Program-made: the position numbers and the translations under genes
Shown here: piece after piece, positions 1 through 18,598 of the stretch
Layout of the letters: every line of letters begins with the position of its first letter
How positions within the stretch are numbered: position 1 is the first letter of the stretch
Notes under the pieces: generated by a model
Databases searched by the model: none
What the model was told of the DNA's origin: nothing
Seen by the model: only the letters and a program-made list of their open reading frames with translations
Assembly: GCA_963693365.1 (NCBI GenBank)
Contig: CAVNZM010000004.1
Span: forward strand, 930,001 to 994,000
DNA from: Amoebidium appalachense
Lineage: Eukaryota > Ichthyosporea
Direction: 5' to 3'
DNA length: 64,000 nt

Positions 1-45
1 TGGCTTTCCAGCAACCCTTCACATTCCCAGAGTCACACACCACAG
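1..45 (-). CDS. Candidate last (eleventh) exon of the SLC35F5-like gene, cut by the window edge
   Basis: The donor at 628 leaves phase 1. A CTAG acceptor at 46-49 followed by two bases and an open frame continues the final membrane segment as ...VFVAFI-AVVCDSGNVKG and stays open to position 1. Phase and hydrophobic-to-polar transition both fit, but the stretch is only 15 codons long and no family motif is available to confirm it. Confidence 0.35.
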
Positions 46-65
46 CTAGCATACAGAAATGAAGA

Positions 66-200
66 TGCCCCTCCCCCCTCCCCCCTCCCCCCCTCCCCCT
101 CCCCTCCCCCCCTCCCTCCCCCCCCCCCCCCCCCCCTCCCCTCCCCTCCCCCCACCTCCCCCCCCCCCCCCTCCCCCCCCCCCCCCCCCCCCCCCCGCCG
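66..200 (+). repeat. C-rich homopolymer block
   Basis: Almost uninterrupted C with scattered T; lies in the last intron of the SLC35F5-like gene, so it is G-rich on that gene's sense strand. A second block of the same kind is at 470-543. Poly-Pro and poly-Gly reading frames over both are artefacts. Confidence 0.9.
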
Positions 201-628
201 CGCCCTCTTCCCCCTTTCTCGGCAACCTTGCACCCCTCCCGCTTCCGGGCCACCCCCAAAGATCCAAGCACACACGAACCAACAAGGCTCACCAAAAACT
301 AATTGAAGGTTTCCTCCCTTCCCCTCCCCAAACCCACCCAATCCACCCACACCCCAACCCACCCCCTTATGCATCCCCACCCTTCCCCTTCCATCACAAC
401 CAACACCAATTCCGTACACACACCCACACCCGCGTCTCTACCAATCACAACCAAATCATCCCCCGTCCATCCCCCCCCCCCCCCCCTCCCCCCCTCTCCC
501 CCCTCCCCTCCCCCCCCCTCTCCCCCCCCCCCCCCCCCCCCCCTTCCCGTCCCCCGGGCCCGCCCGCTCGGCCCCGCTCTCTCCCGCTAACACAGCCAAA
601 AGACACAACCAATTCACCCCATACTCAC

Positions 629-8543
<7,915 letters not shown>

Positions 8544-8789
8544 CCTTTGTCCTATGATCTCGATCTCCTGGCCACTTGATTTACATTACTGACTCGACCA
8601 AATCATGACCTGGTGCGTTTACTAACCAAGAATGGCTGTACCTCATATACCCAAGTATTTGCATCAATTAGCACCCATCGCATCTAGTTCTGTTGAAGCA
8701 TGAATATTATAAGACGGTAGCAGCTTGCGTATATTGCTCATGTGTCACGGTGAATTATACATTATAAGCTAACATATACACACTTTGGA

Positions 8790-8960
8790 GACTGACTGCC
8801 AGTGACTGGGCACAATGATCTTCATCGAGGATTTGTGTCGACCAATCACCAAAGAGTGCACCCACGATTTGATATATTTGCGTAAACGTGATGCAGTTTG
8901 AACCAATCACATTTTGTTTGAGATTGTGATGCATTTATGACCAATCGTATGTGAAAGGAG
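8790..8960 (-). promoter_or_regulatory. CCAAT-box cluster upstream of the SLC35F5-like gene
   Basis: Three ACCAATC motifs occur near 8840, 8902 and 8941 on the plus strand (ATTGGT in gene sense), 300-400 bp upstream of the start codon at 8543. The same motif class is clustered before both sugar-porter copies. CCAAT boxes are classically bound by NF-Y; its action here is inferred from motif spacing only. No clear TATA box was found. Confidence 0.45.
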
Positions 8961-9334
8961 CTGGTAGTTGCGAGTGCGGCGCTGCCTTTCGGCAGCTCCT
9001 TTTGGCAGTCAGGTAGGCTCGTTCACACGGCGGCCCAACTTTCAAACACTGGCACTTGTTTAGAACGGACTGCTTTCGAATTCGCGCGTACAAAGTACAA
9101 TAGCCAGTGCGGTGCTGTCTTCCGGCAGCTATTTGTAGTTATCATTTTGGGGCGTTCATCATTTCAGGCTCACTCGCGGGCCTTGCTTCGCTCGGCCCGC
9201 GGTTCACCCCGTTTGGTTCGCTACGCTCACCAGTTATCTCGACGCACTCCAAGAACCAATTCGAAAACATCCATTCCCCAATCATGTACCGGGTCAGTTT
9301 TCAAGTTAGGCGCGCACTACATACAAAGACGCAC

Positions 9335-9480
9335 GATTGTTAATCTTGATCTGGAATCTTATTGGGGATTTTTGAAACTGAGAAGTCCATCGAATTCTAG
9401 CGGAAATTTGCAGATTTCACACAATTTTTCTAAGAAAACAAGGTTTTGTGTATTAGGAAAGTTTATAGGGGGTGAAAAGG
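9335..9480 (+). repeat. Interspersed repeat R1, copy 1
   Basis: About 140 bp containing AATCTTGATCTGGAATCTTA, GAAACTGAGAAGTCCATC and AAGGTTTTGTGTATTAGGAA. It is clearly related to sequences at 16,424-16,605 and 20,851-21,040. No reading frame of note; it may be a remnant of a non-autonomous element. The surrounding 8,960-9,335 and 9,480-10,440 show no supported gene. Confidence 0.75.
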
Positions 9481-10453
9481 CGCGCAACAATGATTAGATC
9501 ATCGGGGAGGTCCGATGCTTTCTTCATCCTCAAAATCAGCAAAAACTGTCAACGTGCCGATCTCATGCCAAGGGGCAACCTTGGGCCCGGGTACCATATC
9601 AGGAGCGGGCAATTTTTGAATTCTCCCTCCCCGGCCCTGCCGGGGAAAATTTGAGGTTTTTGGACCTCAAAGAAGTGAAATCCTGCAAAATCCACTACCG
9701 GGAGGCCAAAAAGGGTGATTTCACAAAAAAGGAGGGTCATACATGAAAAAGAGAAAATGGGCGAGTTCAGTGGGCTGCCGATAAGTATATTTCGTGCTGG
9801 GCCGGTATACATGCTGCCGTGGTTGTTGCTGTAGACGGCAGTATGGCATTGCATGTGTCATGTGACCTGCACGTGAATGCGACCATGTGCAGGCACTGAG
9901 TCTAGGGGGATTTGTGTGTGTGTTTTGGAGCACCGACAAGGCAGAGCCAGGGTGAGGGATGTGTAAACATGGAGTTTAGGGAGATCGTGCTGCTATTGTA
10001 ACATGTGCACAAAACAGCCACGTGCACCACACTCCGGTGTACAGAACAATAATATGCACCTGTGTCACTGTAATATCATGTATTCGCATGCCGCACAAGG
10101 TTTAGGAGACCACCACAGTATATACTATTTTCTTTTGGTTGATATCCATTTAGGAATGGTGTGTTGCAATTGTCATGATCAGCCTGAGGCAGGCACGTGC
10201 ACTCACTGAATTGCTAGAACTCATGAATAAAAAATACATTCGCTAACAACGGCAAGGTAAATTTGGGGCCAAGCTATTATTTCCCCCTTTTAAACGTTTT
10301 TTTAGCTCCAAGAACTTCGACGCCAAAATTTCTATATTTGGCCATCGTATATGATAATGAACACGTGTACCTAAAGTAGTTATATAAATATGAGCGGCCC
10401 GTTACAAATACAGTGACGAAAAACAGTGACCCACAAGCAGTTTTTCTTTCTAT

Positions 10454-10463
10454 CCCCCCCCCC

Positions 10464-10494
<31 letters not shown>

Positions 10495-10791
10495 CAGACA
10501 CACACACCACCACCACGGTGACCACCACCACCACCACCACCACCACTCACCCCCCAAAAAAACCACACACATACGTGCACGTGTACACACACACACAGAA
10601 CACCACCACCACCTCCACTGGACCCCATTTCCTCGTTGTTTTCTTAAGCCTTCAGACCAGTCCTGTACACTGGAGTTAGACAATTTAATTCATCTAGGCT
10701 GACATGCATCCACCCCTGCCTTCCACTTCCCTCCCCCTCCCCCCCCCCCCCCCCACCCCCTCCCCCTCAATGAAGAAGGGCCCCGTAAGCC

Positions 10792-10824
<33 letters not shown>

Positions 10825-11080
10825 AGGGGGAAGGGGGGAGCTCTTGAGCCTCCGGGTAGGGAAGTGGGGTCCGGGGATCCGGAGGGAGGGGGGGGGGGGG
10901 GGGGGGGGGGGGGAAGGGGCATATAATATTGGGCCTAGATATCATAGTATGGGGCCCCGGGGGAGGGAGAGGTGGGAGGGGGGGGGGGGGGGGGAGGATC
11001 CACGGGAAAGACCTTTAGGTGCATGTTCTTATATATACCCCCTTCGAATCATCCCCCCTCCCCCCCCCTCCCCCCCCCCT
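10454..11080. repeat. Cluster of C and G homopolymer runs with CA/CCA repeats
   Basis: C run at 10454-10480, CA and CCA repeats to about 10615, C runs at 10735-10754, G runs at 10795-10823, 10888-10912 and 10979-10994, and a C block at 11054-11080. No coding exon could be supported between them. Confidence 0.8.
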
Positions 11081-11705
11081 GAGTGCAGGCCGTGACGTAG
11101 CTACGGTAACCCTGCAGAAGGCAACAAAAATGTATTAATTACTAGCACTGTACATGTGTTCATAGTGCAGCTTGCACCACGTATGATCTCAGCAACTTTA
11201 AAGTAGTCACAAAGTTTAGTTATTTTCATTATTTTCATTGCTCTGAACTCTATTACTCTGAACTTGAAACGATCCCCGTGCATGTGCCGCAAGATAACAA
11301 CCCTATATGTGTGCAGCTGCAGCCTGCAGGTTCAAGTTAGACTCGCTGAAAAGACAATTGTCAGTGTGCATCCGACGCTTGCAGCTGCAGCTGGCCTCTG
11401 CAACATTAATACTTGCCAAGTGAATGCTCTTACACTTGATCATCATTCACTCAAAAAACCGAGGACCGACAGATTAAATATAGTATTAATGTCGATCCGA
11501 ATGATCAGCAAGTGTCTATGTGTACTACTATATACACACACACACGTAAAAAGCGAAGCTATCAGTTACAAGGCACACTTGCTGCACTGGCACACATACA
11601 CATACACACCGGCAGATCGATGCTGTCAAAATTTACTTTCATGTACTTCGTAGGTCCGACACAGGTGCACATGAACACGTACATATGTACAAGCTGCGCA
11701 CACAC

Positions 11706-11803
11706 CACACCACACATACACACACACACACTCACACACACACACACGCACACACGCACACACGCGTGCACGCACACACACACGCACACACGCACACACG
11801 CGT

Positions 11804-11868
<65 letters not shown>
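11706..11868 (+). repeat. (CA)n microsatellite with CG interruptions
   Basis: CA repeat with an internally duplicated block containing CACGCGTGCA, then a pure CA run to 11868. No gene is supported between 11,100 and 12,270. Confidence 0.95.
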
Positions 11869-11869
<1 letters not shown>

Positions 11870-12274
11870 CACTGGGTGCGCTCGCTGGGGATTAGTTTTT
11901 TGGCACACTGTTGACTTTATCGTGTGTTTATTATTTGCTATTTATTGGCCAGCGGCCAACATTTAAAAATATATATACCTAAAAATAAATACTGACTGCG
12001 GCCAGCAGACATTATACACCTTCCAGGACACATTAACACCAATAGTCTAACACACCATACTCTCGATCACAAAGAATTACTAACAAACAGAGAAAAGTGC
12101 AAAGGCTCTGTACTATTACTCAGATTCTAAATTCTAATTCTTAACAGTAAACTTCGGAATGAAAGCTAGCCCCCCCCCCCCCCCCCCCCCTAACATGACT
12201 GTACGAAGAACAGGTATAACTTGAAGCGCTACAACACATATGAGATCTCCGTTACATTGGTGTACATTCCAATA

Positions 12275-13588
12275 TTAGACACTAGTTTGGCTACTCTGAC
12301 TACTCTGAGATCCTGTTTGGCTGCCTGCAGACTTGCGGCCACGATTACTTTGCTTTCGATCGTGCCATTGCAGCTGCGTCTCTCCAGCAGGTGGCAACGC
12401 CAGGCCCAGCACAGCAGCTGCACGAGAAGGGGGTGGGAACTGCCCACCAGCCGAGGGCTGGCCCACATGGCCCAAATAAGGATGGGGACCGTGCTGCGGC
12501 AGTAGCCCAGGCATGGGGAAGGCAGGGCCGGGCTGAGGCGGCATGATGCCCCACGGTGGGGGCCAGCCATGTGGGTGGTGCGGGCCTGGATGGGGTGCAG
12601 GGGGCATGTGCGACACATGGCCCTGCTGCATGTCAAGCGCGGGTGCTGGTGGCATAGCATCCTGATTGGCTGCAACCCAACGTGGGCAGCTCTTGGCCCG
12701 ATTGGAGCCGGGGCAGCCCTTGCCCTGGCGGCCACACGTCTTGCAGGTCTTGGGGGCTCTCTGGGGTGGCTGCATAGGAGGGGGCACCGGCAAATCCATC
12801 TGCAGGGGCCCCTCAGGGCCAATGTTGCGATGCTTCTTGCCCACACGCATGGGCAAGGGCCGCTCACGCTGCGCCCCTGCATCGACACCGTCTGGAACAG
12901 GGAGGGGTGGCAGGGGGGCAGGCCGTATGATGGTTGCTGGCACAGCGTCTGCCCTCTCCTCGCGCATACGCTTGCGGTGATCTGCGAGGCCCTCGTGTGT
13001 GGAGCGCTGTGCATGTGCCGTCTGCCAGGTCTTCCACTTGTCGAAATGCTTCTTGATGTAGGCCGCATCCTTCATGTAGATTCCCCCAGCCACAGAGGCA
13101 GCCTTGTTGAAGTCTTGGGCCAAAGCCTCGAACAGCTGGCCGTTGGGCTTTGCATGTGCCTTGTAGGTGCCCAGGAGCAGCGTGCTGAATAGCTTGCGCT
13201 CCTGAGGGGTAAGCACCGGAAGGAAGGGGATGGCCACATGTTGCTTCTGCGCCAGGAACTTGTAGTCGCCCCTCAGTGCAGGGTCCGGCTGTGGTGCACC
13301 ACGCGCCACCTGGTTGCCCCCCCCCATGGCAGCACCGTCACCCTCCTCGACCTCACAGTCCTCTGGCCCGCCCATCACGCCATTGGCTGCAGGCTCGTTG
13401 TTATCAGACGGAGGTGGGGGTGCGGGCACCGCAACTGGCTCCTGCGCCGGGGCATTGTTATTGGCCACACAGGAGAGCGGGGCAAAGTTGAAGTACTCCT
13501 CCGGTAGCTTGTAGCATCGGGCCCCCCCCACTACAGCCCCTGGATTGTTGACGACATGGAGGCACTGGCCCTGATGCTGTACGGCCAT
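12275..13588 (-). CDS. Proline-rich protein with helical domain and C-rich knuckle, probably mobile-element encoded
   Basis: Single uninterrupted frame of 437 codons from the ATG at 13588 to TAA at 12275-12277. Residues about 1-90 are low-complexity, Pro-rich and acidic. Residues about 110-200 carry a helix-rich stretch (TPQERKLFSTLLLGTYKAH ... KKHFDKWKTWQTAH) that resembles Myb/SANT-like DNA-binding domains of transposon proteins. Around residue 270 is a knuckle with spacing C-x2-C-x5-C-x8-C (CKTCGRQGKGCPG). The last 130 residues are Pro/Gly/His-rich and end in a Ser-Gln tail. I cannot assign a family. The inverted copy of its 5' end next door and the adjacent LTR suggest a mobile element or its cargo. 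An in-frame GTG at 13603 is an alternative start. Confidence 0.5.
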   Translation of the reverse strand: MAVQHQGQCLHVVNNPGAVVGGARCYKLPEEYFNFAPLSCVANNNAPAQEPVAVPAPPPPSDNNEPAANGVMGGPEDCEVEEGDGAAMGGGNQVARGAPQPDPALRGDYKFLAQKQHVAIPFLPVLTPQERKLFSTLLLGTYKAHAKPNGQLFEALAQDFNKAASVAGGIYMKDAAYIKKHFDKWKTWQTAHAQRSTHEGLADHRKRMREERADAVPATIIRPAPLPPLPVPDGVDAGAQRERPLPMRVGKKHRNIGPEGPLQMDLPVPPPMQPPQRAPKTCKTCGRQGKGCPGSNRAKSCPRWVAANQDAMPPAPALDMQQGHVSHMPPAPHPGPHHPHGWPPPWGIMPPQPGPAFPMPGLLPQHGPHPYLGHVGQPSAGGQFPPPSRAAAVLGLALPPAGETQLQWHDRKQSNRGRKSAGSQTGSQSSQSSQTSV

Positions 13589-13715
13589 CACCTCGACCCC
13601 CACTGGGTGGGTACCCGTGGGCTGCTACAAGCTACCGGAGGAGTACTTCAACTTTGCCCCGCTCTCCTGTGTGGCCAATGCCCCGGCGCAGGAGCCAGTT
13701 GCGGTGCCCGCACCC
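13430..13715. repeat. Inverted duplication of the 5' end of the 12.3-13.6 kb ORF
   Basis: Positions 13622-13715 on the plus strand repeat the minus-strand coding sequence of 13430-13525 (GCTACAAGCTACCGGAGGAG onward) almost exactly, lacking one 6-nt AACAAT block. The arms are about 95 bp with a spacer of about 96 bp, so they could form a long hairpin. Confidence 0.85.
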
Positions 13716-13916
13716 CGCAAACCGCTAAATGACATAAATATAGTAGTAAACAAATAATAAATTGATCAAATGAATGAATAAACAAAGAATACTTATACTA
13801 GTTCCTTTTTGAGATGGTGAATAAAAAAAGGGAAATTCGGAAGAAAAAAAAAACTTTGAAAAAAAAAAAAAAAAAGAAGCTGAAAGCGTGAAAGCCTATG
13901 TGTGTTTGTGTGTGTG

Positions 13917-14070
<154 letters not shown>

Positions 14071-14355
14071 TAAATCTAAATCAATACTTGAAAGTCTAGC
14101 ATTTAGTACATCAAGTCCCCCCCCCCCCCCCCCCCCCCCCCCCTCCCCTCCGTCCTCCCCAACCCGCTAAATAAGTAAATATAGAGGAAATCAATAAGTA
14201 ATTGATTCAAATAATAATAAAAACATACTAATTTTTTTCAAGGGGACCAAACCAAAAAAGAAACACACACACACACACACTGGCACACACACACACACAA
14301 AACAACTCATACAAACAAGGACGTACTAGTCTTTCTGCTCCCTCACACCTTACTC

Positions 14356-14865
14356 TCACACCTTACGAATTTGGCACCACACACCTACACGAGTAAGAGG
14401 CAACCCCTTTCCCTTCGCCTCATACAAATCCGTATTCAGGGTTTCATCAAGGTCCAAACCATTACCGTAACTCACACGGAAAAGAAACCCCCTTTTCTGG
14501 GCACCACCCACTATCACCCCACGCAGCCAGCCCACCAAACTAAACCTGCGCAAGATCTCACACCCATGCAAATTGCTACCCAACCGGGGGCACTCCTTAA
14601 CTACTTCGTACCCCTCAGGTATCTCCCATTCGTTCTCCTCCTCCTGTTTCTCCTCCTCCTCCTCCTCCTCCTCCTCCTTGCCCTCCTCCGCCTCCTCGCC
14701 CTCCTCCTCCTCCTCCTGCGAGCCGCTCTCGTCGCCACTACCGATTTCATCATCCACCTCATCCTCCAAATCCTCGGGATCCTTTTCGGCCTCGTCTGCC
14801 TCCGGTACCTCCTGATAATCACCCACGAGCCCCCAATGTCGTGTTACGCCCTTGCGTGTATACAA
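14356..14865 (-). CDS. Acidic ORF beside LTR A, function unknown
   Basis: Open frame of about 169 codons with no internal Met; it could start only at a TTG (14865) or be an exon. The first half is Glu/Asp-rich, including a run encoded by CTC/GAG trinucleotide repeats at 14,640-14,720. The C-terminal 80 residues look globular, with a pattern RRFSLVGWLRGVIVGG ... FLFRVSYGNG that recalls Tudor-like barrels (W-x-G-x-V ... V-x-Y-x-G); this is a resemblance, not an assignment. It begins about 35 bp after the end of LTR A in the same orientation, so it may be the first ORF of that element. Confidence 0.35.
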   Translation of the reverse strand: MYTRKGVTRHWGLVGDYQEVPEADEAEKDPEDLEDEVDDEIGSGDESGSQEEEEEGEEAEEGKEEEEEEEEEKQEEENEWEIPEGYEVVKECPRLGSNLHGCEILRRFSLVGWLRGVIVGGAQKRGFLFRVSYGNGLDLDETLNTDLYEAKGKGLPLTRVGVWCQIRKV

Positions 14866-14898
14866 ACTACTCTAACTATCTGCACGCTTAAAGGGGCT

Positions 14899-15462
14899 TG
14901 AAACTGTGTATACGTATAAACTTTTCTTTGAGTTGGGTGGGAAGCGAGCTTTTTGGTGGGAAGCGAGCCTTACGTGTTCTTAGAAGAACTTCGAAAAGCC
15001 CGCGACCCCGCGAGACACTTCACAGACACGCGGCCCACCGGCCAGACAAATACCACAGTGACATTCAGCCAATCACAACACTCCCTCCCCCACAGACTAC
15101 ACGCACTCCACACCATTGGCTACCGCCACCTCAGACACCCCTACAGCACTACAACACGTACACACGTTTACTCACAATACATATAAGCATACACACACGC
15201 GAGCAGGCAACATGGGTCTCGCCAAGCACACAGCAAGAAGCAATACAACATTTAACATGGAGAGTACGCAGAGGCGTGGAGCATGCACGCGCGCAGCTTT
15301 AACAATCAGCCGCCGCCGCATCAGGTTCTCCCCATACCACTGATTAATCTCCTCATACCCCACTTAGACCCCGGCATCACTATGCAAGAAAACCCCCCAA
15401 ATTCACTCACCAAAACACAAAATATAGAAGCAAACTAATACGAATCAGCTCAGCACATGACA
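14899..15462 (-). mobile_element. LTR of retrotransposon family 1, copy A
   Basis: Reads on the minus strand from TGTCATGTGCTGAGC to ACACAGTTTCA (TG...CA termini), 564 bp. It is about 90% similar by eye to LTR B at 18,599-19,152, which lies in the opposite orientation. Similarity continues about 35 bp past the LTR end (CCCTTTAAGCGTGCAG), so a piece of internal region is present and copy A is a 5' LTR rather than a solo LTR. It contains CCAAT motifs. No matching 3' LTR was found down to 12 kb. Confidence 0.8.
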
Positions 15463-15936
15463 CCCAATCTGCCTGCACTGGCCCTACTGGCCGGGGGAAT
15501 GTATATTTCATCCCCTTCGGCAACCCTTCAAGGGTAATTAACTTATTATCTGCTGGGTCGGTAGACATAAGGCCGCCCGTTGCCTCAAACGCTCTCCACC
15601 GCAACTTTGAATAGTTGGGCTTCGCCTGTACTGTGCCGTCGGGAGAACCCAAAACTAACACTAGAACCCAAAACTAAACTAGAACCCAAAACAAAACATC
15701 TAAACTCTCCATGTGCGAGCGCAATTGTGCTTTTGCCGTTTCGGCTTGTGCAATTGCCGTGCACGTGTGGTTGCGTTGTTGATTGTGTTGTTTGCGTTTA
15801 CAAAACCCTCAGAAATGATTGCTTGGGCTTCTTGGGTAGTTTCCTGAAACTTGTCTGTGGCCTCATTTACTGTGTGCAGTGCACTATTCAACGCCCCAAG
15901 TGCAGCTGCCTGCACCTGGACTACTGGCTTGGTCAT
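15463..15936 (-). pseudogene. Small ORFs abutting LTR A, origin unknown
   Basis: An ATG at 15936 opens a 78-codon frame (to 15700) that predicts a helical, Ala/Thr/Gln-rich peptide with a basic C-terminus. After three tandem copies of a 17-bp unit (GAACCCAAAACTAA...) a second frame runs from about 15661 straight into the first bases of LTR A. The second frame is probably cut by the LTR insertion. No family recognised. Confidence 0.3.
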
Positions 15937-16423
15937 GATCGGTGGGTTTAATATGCATTCAACCTGCCTATATGACTAGGATGTAAAAACTAGCTATACT
16001 ATAAGACTGCTTGAAGCCTTCGAACTAGTAGTTGGGGCCTTCGTATGTTTCTGCTCGTTTATCGACATAGTCGGCCACATGAGTCCTTTGCATACCATGC
16101 GATGTGCGGCCGCCGCCTATCATTGGCCCTGGCGAGCTTTGGGCGGTCGTTGAAATCACGGCGAACCACTGTTTTGTCTGGGAAAGAGATCGAAATACAG
16201 GGGGTCTAAACTGACCAGATAAACCCGATTACTCGTCCTACTATGTATAGGACCCCTTGGTGCACGAGCGCTAACATAATCCCGAAAAATGACCGAGGTC
16301 AGTATGTTAAGATTTTTGAAAATCGGCGTCGACGTTATGTTGTGCGCGGAGTATGTTACGCGCGGACGCATACTGTATTTATGTGACAATGATGCGGGCC
16401 GCCAGTGCTCTATGTCAATCAAA

Positions 16424-16605
16424 CAATGACACGATCGCCATTTTGAATCTCCCCCCTTGAACCGCGGCGCTAATCTTGGTCTAGAATCTTAAAGGGGATA
16501 TTGAAACTGAGAAGTCCATCAGATTCTAGCAGAATTTGCAGATTTCACATAATTTTTTTTGAGAACAAGGTTTTGTGTATTAGGAAACTTTGTAGGGGAT
16601 GAAAA
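16424..16605 (+). repeat. Interspersed repeat R1, copy 2
   Basis: Begins AACAATGACACGATCGCC and continues through TCTAGAATCTT and AAGGTTTTGTGTATTAGGAA. The first half matches copy 3 at 20,851 and the second half matches copy 1 at 9,335. It sits just upstream of the LINE at 16.7 kb. The interval 15,940-16,420 shows no supported gene. Confidence 0.75.
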
Positions 16606-16737
16606 GAACCGTTTACATCTTTTTGTTTTATTCATTCGTGAGACTTTCTTGATTGGTTAACTACCTACATTATCGGATTTGAATTCCCTTTCAGTATATA
16701 AACCGTTTACATCTTTTGTTTTATTCAGGCCCACCAC

Positions 16738-18598
16738 CATGGTCTCCCAGCACGACCTCGTCCCTCTCAATGGCAAGCGCACAGTCCCGAGCAGTCCCCC
16801 CCGCCCCCACATGCCATGCAAACCGGTTTGGAGCCCTCGCTATCGAAAACTCCGATGACATCATGGATTTTGAGTCCCAGCAGCAGAGTCAGCAGGTTGT
16901 GCTGTCTACTCCACAACCTTCCATCCCAGCCGCTAAGAAACACAAGACCAACACAGACGAACTCAAGAACCTACGTGATGAAAATGCCCGCCTTCGCGTC
17001 CAAGTGACTGAGCTCCTGCAGCAGGTGAAGGAACTCAACGCCACCCTGGCTCGTTTCATCGATACGTCTTCGCCTTCCCGTGAGCAGCCGGTGGGGCCGG
17101 CCGCTGCGGCAGCTGTTGCGGCCTCTCCCCCTCGCGGTGGTGGCCCTCACATTCCCACCGTCATTCCGGAACGGTCGGAGATTCGCGGAGCCGCCCCCCC
17201 CCCTGCCAATTCCAACGCCGTTTCCGATGCTGCCGCCGCTGCTCGCTCCGAGGAGGACGCACTTCGTGAGGAGGCCAACAAGGTTGGCTCGGTCAAGGGC
17301 AAGCCTGAGGCTGTTGACAGCTTTGTGGCCGCTGTCAAGCGCCTTCGTGGCCCGGTCCTGTCAACCCCATGCCACGTCAGGACCAAGCCCGTGCTCACTC
17401 TCCCGCTTTTAAACCCGTCTCGTCACCCTTGCTCGCGGCCCCATCTCGCAGATCAAGCAAGATTTTCGGGCAATTCGTGTGCGCACCAACAAAATTCGCA
17501 ATCAGTCCTTCATCGGCGGCCGTGTGCTTGAGCTTCTTGTTGAGGAGGACTACGAGGCTGAGTTGTGCACCAAGCTGCGCAACCTTCTGCACCTCGAAAT
17601 TCTGGACTCGGCGGCTTTTCAGCCTGACGCGCTCGGTAACATTCGGCAACAGAAATTTATGGACGCCGGCAAAACCGCTGTGGACATGCTTCGCGGGCGG
17701 TTGCAGAAACAGGTGGCCTTTTTCGAGCGGGCGGACGGATCCCCCTGCCACGTCACACTGCGTCCCAGGAGGTGGCGGCTTTTTATCGTGCGTGGTTGGA
17801 TCGGATTGGCGCACAGCAGGCCACTGCCGAAAACTTTGAAAAATGGCCCAACAACCTCAACCTCTTTTTTGTTTTGGAATGTCCATGGTTTACAATCCCC
17901 GCAATTGCAATACATTTTCGACTCTGTTCGTACCTATTCTTTAAAAAATTGTTGTTCTTGCCGAGACCTGGTTCTATAATCATCATCAGTTGGAGCAATC
18001 CGGATTTTTTGATTGGGTCTTCGTCATCGACTGGTTTTTCCCGAGGCGGCATCGCGGTTTTAGCCAATCCTAGAATTCGTTCGGATTGCAGGGTCATTGC
18101 GGCGCATGAGTATTTCGTCACCATTCAGCTTCGTGCGTGGACTTTGTCTTTCGTTTACTTTCCTCCGTGGTTAGGTACTGACACTTTGTCAGCCGTGGTT
18201 AACCAAATTCCCGTTTCTCAAGTTTTTGTCGGTGACTTCAATTGTCCAAAGGTTCCGTGTGATCGGGAACATTCCCCGTCCCCAGCACACTGGCAGTTTC
18301 GTCCTTTTTCTAATTGTGCTCGTCACGTCCTCGCCAACCTTCTTCGAGAGCACCTTGTCCGTCTTCCTCGCGTTTTTGCCAACCACGCGACTGACTGGTG
18401 TGCCTCGTTTTGGGACTCCACCCTTCGAGTAATATCCCCACCCAATTCCTTACGGCGTAGTTCAGACCATTCCCCTGTAGAATTTTCGGTTTCCGAGTCC
18501 TTCCCTGTTCACTTCGGCTGGGCTACTCAGACTAACCGCCGCCTCTTATCTCGCGGTTTCAAACACAACTTAAACCAGTTACTCGCCGTCAAGGAGTA
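16738..18598 (+). pseudogene. Non-LTR retrotransposon: ORF1 and APE endonuclease region, frameshifted and truncated
   Basis: ORF1-like part: from ATG 16770 (or 16738) an N-terminal NRFGALAIEN patch, then a heptad-rich coiled coil (about 16,945-17,060: LKNLRDENARLRVQVTELLQ), an Ala/Pro linker, and after two frameshifts (about 17,365 and 17,440) a basic region with IRVRTNKIRNQSFIGG. The endonuclease part follows from about 17,865 in shifting frames: FWNVHGLQSPQ, then LAETW (catalytic Glu type), GGIAVLANP, VGDFNCP and SDHSPVEF. These are the ordered hallmarks of the AP-endonuclease domain of LINEs. The copy stops exactly at 18,598 where an LTR element is inserted; its reverse transcriptase is not found on the other side. 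It is dead because of at least four frame changes. Confidence 0.8.
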
